Shown in pieces: positions 53,187 to 56,998 of a stretch of DNA of 56,998 nt. Within the stretch, counting starts at the first letter, position 1. Each line of letters opens with the position of its first letter. The position numbers and the translations under genes are program-made. Under the pieces are notes generated by a model. The model searched no databases. It was not told where the DNA came from and saw only the letters and a list, made by a program, of their open reading frames with translations. The stretch comes from Nitrospira sp. (lineage in GTDB: Bacteria; Nitrospirota; Nitrospiria; SBBL01; JAADHI01): NCBI GenBank assembly GCA_027020665.1, contig JALUVJ010000094.1:1-56998 (forward strand), given 5' to 3'.

Positions 53187-53191
53187 CGTTT

Positions 53192-53286
53192 TTGGATCAG
53201 GCAAGTATTTGGATCAGGCAAGTATTTGGATCAGGCAAGTATTTGGATCAGGCAAGTATTTGGATCAGGCAAGTATTTGGATCAGG
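53192..53286 (+). repeat. Six-copy 17-bp tandem repeat between iscR and iscS
   Basis: TTGGATCAGG recurs at 53192, 53209, 53226, 53243, 53260 and 53277, each exactly 17 bp apart; the unit is TTGGATCAGGCAAGTAT. The last unit breaks after TTGGATCAGG, and the following AAGGA forms the iscS SD (AGGAAGG). The copies are identical as far as visible, so the array is probably recent or kept uniform. It lies 6 bp after the iscR stop and may vary in number between strains. Confidence 0.97.
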
Positions 53287-53296
53287 AAGGAATGTT

Positions 53297-54514
53297 ATGC
53301 TGAAATTTCCTATTTTTATGGACTATCATTCGACCACTCCGGTTGACCCGCGTGTCCTTGAAACCATGTTGCCGTATTTTTCTGAAAAATTCGGCAACGC
53401 CGCAAGCAAAAACCACGCATTCGGCTGGGATGCGGAAGAAGCTGTGGCAAAGGCGCGTGAGCAAATCGCCCATCTCATCTCCTGCAATCCGAAAGAAATC
53501 GTTTTTACCAGCGGTGCGACGGAGTCGGACAACCTCGCTTTAAAAGGCGTGGCAGGCATGTATCGTGAAAAAGGCAATCACATCATCACTGCCGTTACCG
53601 AACACAAAGCCATCCTGGATACGGCCAAACGCCTTGAAAAAGAAGGATTTGAGATCACTTATCTTCCGGTCGATTCCGAAGGGTTGATCAATCTTGAGAC
53701 CCTCAAAGCCGCCATCACGGATCAGACCCTTTTGATTTCAATCATGTTGGCCAATAACGAAATCGGCGTGATTCAGCCGATTGCGGAAATCGGTCGAATC
53801 GCCAAAGAACGCCGCGTGCTCTTTCACTGCGATGCCACGCAAGGCGTGGGTAAAATCCCCGTCAACGTCGATGAAATGGGCATAGACCTGATGTCTTTTT
53901 CAGCCCATAAAATTTATGGGCCCAAAGGCGTCGGCGGGCTGTATGTGCGACGCAAAAAACCCCGCGTGCGACTCCTGGCCATGATGGACGGCGGCGGCCA
54001 CGAACGCGGCATGCGCTCCGGTACGCTCAACGTGCCCGGCATCGTCGGTTTGGGTGAAGCTTGTGCCATCGCCGAGAGAGAAATGGCCGAAGAAGAACAG
54101 CGGCTTATGAAAATGCGTAACGAATTGCAAAATCACATTATGAACGAATTGGATGAAGTCTACATCAACGGTCATCCGGAGAAACGCCTGGCCCAAAACC
54201 TGAACATCAGCTTTGCTTATGTCGAAGGGGAGTCGCTTATGATGGGTCTGAAGGAAATCGCGCTCTCTTCCGGCTCCGCCTGCACCACCGCGACACTGGA
54301 GCCCTCTTATGTCCTGCGTGCCCTCGGCGTGGGCAGTGACTTGGCCCACTCCTCGCTTCGTTTTGGCCTTGGCCGTTTCACGACGGATGCAGAAATCGAC
54401 TATGTCGGAAAACGTGTCGTCGAAGCAGTAACGCGACTGCGCGAAATGTCCCCGCTTTACGAAATGGCCAAAGAGGGCATCGATTTAAAAAGCGTCCAGT
54501 GGACGGAACATTAG
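53297..54514 (+). CDS. iscS: Cysteine desulfurase IscS
   Basis: A 405-residue PLP enzyme that removes sulfur from cysteine as a persulfide for Fe-S and tRNA thiolation. The PLP Lys205 ([12 protein letters not shown]) and catalytic Cys329 ([15 protein letters not shown]) are present; length is the same as Escherichia IscS (about 404). The ATG at 53297 has the SD AGGAAGG 6 bp upstream and begins [15 protein letters not shown]. An in-frame upstream reading through the tandem repeat exists but encodes only the repeat peptide. Confidence 0.95.
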   Translation: MLKFPIFMDYHSTTPVDPRVLETMLPYFSEKFGNAASKNHAFGWDAEEAVAKAREQIAHLISCNPKEIVFTSGATESDNLALKGVAGMYREKGNHIITAVTEHKAILDTAKRLEKEGFEITYLPVDSEGLINLETLKAAITDQTLLISIMLANNEIGVIQPIAEIGRIAKERRVLFHCDATQGVGKIPVNVDEMGIDLMSFSAHKIYGPKGVGGLYVRRKKPRVRLLAMMDGGGHERGMRSGTLNVPGIVGLGEACAIAEREMAEEEQRLMKMRNELQNHIMNELDEVYINGHPEKRLAQNLNISFAYVEGESLMMGLKEIALSSGSACTTATLEPSYVLRALGVGSDLAHSSLRFGLGRFTTDAEIDYVGKRVVEAVTRLREMSPLYEMAKEGIDLKSVQWTEH

Positions 54515-54551
54515 GCGGAAGACCGTATAAGGAAGGATTTGGAGGAACAAT

Positions 54552-54935
54552 ATGGCTTACAGTGATAAAGTCATCGATCATTACAACAATCCCCGCAACA
54601 TGGGGAGTTTAGACAAAAAAGACAAAAAAGTCGGTACAGGCGTTGTCGGCGCACCGGAGTGCGGGGATGTCATGAAATTGCAGTTGAAGATTTCAGGCGG
54701 CGTTATTGAAGATGCACGCTTTAAAACATTCGGCTGCGGGAGCGCCATCGCAAGTTCCAGTTTGGCCACCGAATGGGTCAAAGGCAAAACCCTTGACGAG
54801 GCCTTTCAGATTAAGAACACGGAAATTGTGAATGAGTTGAATCTGCCGCCCGTCAAAATCCATTGTTCGGTATTGGCGGAAGATGCCATCAAGGCCGCAA
54901 TTTCCGATTACAAAAAGAAAAATGAAACCGAATAA
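54552..54935 (+). CDS. iscU: Fe-S scaffold protein IscU
   Basis: A 127-residue scaffold on which [2Fe-2S] clusters are built. The three ligand cysteines are in VVGAPECGD, FKTFGCGSA and KIHCSVLA. It follows iscS by 37 bp with a strong SD (GGAGGAA). Confidence 0.96.
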   Translation: MAYSDKVIDHYNNPRNMGSLDKKDKKVGTGVVGAPECGDVMKLQLKISGGVIEDARFKTFGCGSAIASSSLATEWVKGKTLDEAFQIKNTEIVNELNLPPVKIHCSVLAEDAIKAAISDYKKKNETE

Positions 54936-54946
54936 TAGAGGCAATC

Positions 54947-55297
54947 ATGGAAACGGAAACACACTCCAAAACCGATATCACACTCACCCCGGCTGCCGTT
55001 AAAGAAGTCCTGAGCATCATCGAGAAAAAACAGCTTGGCGGCGCAGCCCTCCGGCTTTCCGTCGAAGGGGGAGGATGTTCGGGTTTAAGCTATAAACTGC
55101 ATTTCGACACCGAAATTACACAGCACGACGATACCTTCGTGTTCGACGGATTGACCGTCATTGTAGATAAAAAAAGCGGTGCACATTTAAGCGGCACAAC
55201 CCTGGATTTCAGCAAGGCCCTGGTGGGCGGCGGGTTTAAATTCCAAAACCCAAACGCCAAACAAAGCTGCGGCTGCGGAGAATCCTTTTCGACCTGA
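54947..55297 (+). CDS. iscA: A-type Fe-S carrier IscA
   Basis: A 116-residue A-type carrier. The three conserved cysteines are in GGGCSGLSYKL (about residues 41-51) and the C-terminal SCGCGESF. It transfers clusters to targets or supplies iron to IscU. It lies 11 bp after iscU in the operon. Confidence 0.95.
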   Translation: METETHSKTDITLTPAAVKEVLSIIEKKQLGGAALRLSVEGGGCSGLSYKLHFDTEITQHDDTFVFDGLTVIVDKKSGAHLSGTTLDFSKALVGGGFKFQNPNAKQSCGCGESFST

Positions 55298-55304
55298 GGT
55301 GCTG

Positions 55305-56027
55305 ATGGAGATTTTATCCCAAAAAACAGGCTCCGAGAGGGGCCCTTTTTTTGAAAAACCCGGTGTCGCACCGCCTTGCTGGAACTGTGCGTCCAATAAT
55401 GTCAAAATGTATAATTGTGTCTCATGCACCTCCATCCAGCAATTTTTGCACGACACGGATTATTTCACGATCTTTAACATCGGCTACACCCTCCATATCG
55501 ATCCGGAGAACCTGGAAAAAAAATATTACGAACTCAGCCGACGCTTTCACCCCGACTATTATCAAAACCGCTCAAAGGCTGAGCAGGAAATCAGTCTTGA
55601 AAATACGGCTTTTTTGAACAAAGCCTATCAAACGCTGAGTGATCCCTTTAAACGATGCGCCTATCTCGTCCAATTGATCGAAGGCGATAAAAATCTGCCC
55701 ACGGAGGTCCCTGCCGCACTATTTGAGGAAATTTTTGAAATTCAGGAAACCCTGGAAACCCTGCGCGATACAGATGAATCGGATGAAGCCGCCCGATCTG
55801 CATTGAAAACCGTGTTACAAAATGCTTCGGAACACATGCTGCAATTTGAGTCGGAAGAAAAAGCCCAACTGGATCACTTATTCACAAAGTGGGATGCACT
55901 CGAAACCGGGAGAAAAGAACGTGACTTTAGCGACGCGCAAAAAAAACTGCTTGTGCAAATGAAGCAAATTCTCTCACATGCCGGATATATCGACCGGATT
56001 CTCCAAGACATCAACGCAGTGCTTTAA
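55305..56027 (+). CDS. hscB: HscB-like J-domain cochaperone with N-terminal CxxC zinc motif
   Basis: A 240-residue cochaperone. Residues about 25-42 carry CWNC and CVSC (CX2CX9CX2C), a putative zinc ribbon. A J-domain follows (about 50-120) with RRFHPDYY in place of the canonical HPD loop (HPD is present), and an HscB oligomerisation domain at the C-terminus. HscB brings IscU to HscA. Typical bacterial HscB lacks the CX2C pair; eukaryotic HSC20 has a CWNC motif at the same place. The ATG at 55305 is preferred over GTG 55299 for SD spacing (GAGG). Confidence 0.88.
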   Translation: MEILSQKTGSERGPFFEKPGVAPPCWNCASNNVKMYNCVSCTSIQQFLHDTDYFTIFNIGYTLHIDPENLEKKYYELSRRFHPDYYQNRSKAEQEISLENTAFLNKAYQTLSDPFKRCAYLVQLIEGDKNLPTEVPAALFEEIFEIQETLETLRDTDESDEAARSALKTVLQNASEHMLQFESEEKAQLDHLFTKWDALETGRKERDFSDAQKKLLVQMKQILSHAGYIDRILQDINAVL

Positions 56028-56055
56028 CGCAACCCCGGTATTTAAGGATAAAAAC

Positions 56056-56998
56056 ATGGCCCGCGTCGTCGGAATTGATTTAGGAACCACCAATAGTTTA
56101 ATCGCCTACATGGACGGCGATACCCCGCGTCCCATTCCGGACGATCAGGGCCGTGCGGCCCTGCCTTCCGTCGTGGCCTTTGACACAAAAGATGCCGCGC
56201 GGCCGCCTCAGGTCGGAGAAGCCGCCAAAGAGCGTCTGCTGACACACCCTCGCGACACGGTTTATTCCGTCAAACGTTTTATGGGAAAAGGCCGCGAAGA
56301 CCTGGAAGGCGATATCCAATCAATCCCCTTCACCCTGATCGGAAAAGAAAAAGAAGCCCTTCGCATTCAAGTCGGACAAAAAAACTTCACGCCGCCCGAA
56401 ATCTCCGCCTTCATCTTAAAAGAGTTGAAACAGCGTGCGGAAACCGCGCTTCAAAGTCCGGTACAACGAGCCGTTATTACCGTGCCCGCCTATTTTAATG
56501 ACGCCCAGCGACAGGCCACCAAAGATGCAGGCCGGCTTGCGGGATTGGACGTTTTGCGGATTCTGAACGAACCCACCGCAGCCTCGCTTGCTTACGGTCT
56601 GCAAAAAGAAAAAGAAGGCATCATTGCCGTTTACGACTTAGGCGGCGGCACTTTTGATATTTCCATCCTAAAAATTAAAAACGGCATCTTTCAAGTCCTC
56701 GCGACCAACGGCGACACCCGCTTGGGCGGAGACGACTTTGATCGTCGGCTTTCAAAAGTCATTCACGAAGAAGTGCTCAAATACCACGATGTTGATCTTC
56801 ACGAACATCCAAACCTGCTTCAGGAAGCCCGACTCATTGCCGAGCAGGTGAAATGCCAACTGTCTTCGCGGGAAACAGCCGATATCCGCCTTCTGTTGCC
56901 GGGAAAAAATTACTACCATCGTCAATTCACACGGGCCGAATTTGAAAAATCGATTCAAGGGCTTATCGACCGCACGCTCGTCTCCTGCCGGCAGGCAC
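56056..56998 (+). CDS. hscA: HscA/Hsp70-type chaperone, 5' part
   Basis: First 314 codons of an Hsp70 that cuts the window end. It begins MARVVGIDLGTTNSLIAYMDG, with VPAYFNDAQRQATKDAG, LNEPTAASLAYG and VYDLGGGTFDISIL of the actin-like ATPase domain. Its position after hscB makes it the IscU-specific chaperone HscA rather than DnaK. The substrate-binding domain is not in the window. Confidence 0.9.
   Translation, partial: MARVVGIDLGTTNSLIAYMDGDTPRPIPDDQGRAALPSVVAFDTKDAARPPQVGEAAKERLLTHPRDTVYSVKRFMGKGREDLEGDIQSIPFTLIGKEKEALRIQVGQKNFTPPEISAFILKELKQRAETALQSPVQRAVITVPAYFNDAQRQATKDAGRLAGLDVLRILNEPTAASLAYGLQKEKEGIIAVYDLGGGTFDISILKIKNGIFQVLATNGDTRLGGDDFDRRLSKVIHEEVLKYHDVDLHEHPNLLQEARLIAEQVKCQLSSRETADIRLLLPGKNYYHRQFTRAEFEKSIQGLIDRTLVSCRQA

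Noticed and set aside
53192-53286. CRISPR array
   Set aside because: The units are continuous 17-bp repeats with no unique spacers.
53183-53296. In-frame N-terminal extension of IscS through the tandem repeat
   Set aside because: It would encode only the 17-bp repeat as peptide and IscS already has a normal length and a good SD at 53297.

Overview
The window reads as chromosome of a Gram-negative-type (two-membrane) bacterium. It has apolipoprotein N-acyltransferase (Lnt), several lipobox signal peptides, a PilZ protein, a complete ISC iron-sulfur operon with HscB/HscA, RF2 with the classical UGA frameshift, and a CCA-encoding tRNA. A cytosolic group 3b-type [NiFe] hydrogenase points to an anaerobic or facultative life. 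The gene mix would fit a deltaproteobacteria-like or candidate-phylum lineage, but no marker settles the taxon and I do not assign one.

Layout. 1-4.8 kb: 5' end of metH (minus strand), tRNA-Asn with terminator, a two-gene membrane/lipoprotein pair, an LtaS-like phosphoglycerol transferase and a decayed LytTR gene. 4.8-15.4 kb: PilZ, a lipoprotein and a ComM-type AAA protein, then a glycan/lipid-like trio ((alpha/alpha)6 glycosidase-like protein, GT4 glycosyltransferase, phosphodiesterase fused to an EEP hydrolase), and a convergent ThDP enzyme. 15.7-23.9 kb: hydBGDA hydrogenase operon running into its own maturation genes, in which the endopeptidase and HypF form one polypeptide, then hypC and hypD. 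24-34.8 kb: proS, then a MoxR/DUF58/DUF4129/DUF4350/SpoIIM/RDD operon whose first gene is split by an IS256-type element with an 8-bp target duplication. 34.8-44.6 kb: TPR protein, hybrid histidine kinase, gpsA, pyrF, a DUF3105 protein, lnt and prfB. 44.8-52.5 kb, all minus strand: a GAF kinase lacking its phosphoacceptor His, a PD40 beta-propeller protein, a Nudix hydrolase and a glucan phosphorylase. 52.7-57 kb: iscR-like regulator, a 17-bp tandem repeat, then iscS-iscU-iscA-hscB-hscA, with hscA running off the window.

How genes work together. The hydrogenase block holds the four structural subunits and part of the Ni-Fe(CN)2CO assembly set (HypF, HypC, HypD, endopeptidase); hypA, hypB and hypE are not in the window. 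The ISC block is a near-complete Fe-S assembly line under a likely Fe-S-sensing Rrf2 regulator.

The structures I consider most worth a second look are the peptidase-HypF fusion, the phosphodiesterase-EEP fusion, the iscR-iscS tandem repeat, a dispersed imperfect-palindrome family with an invariant GCGAT centre (about nine copies, two of which supply the stop codon of a gene), a second frameshift in prfB, and the His-to-Arg kinase.
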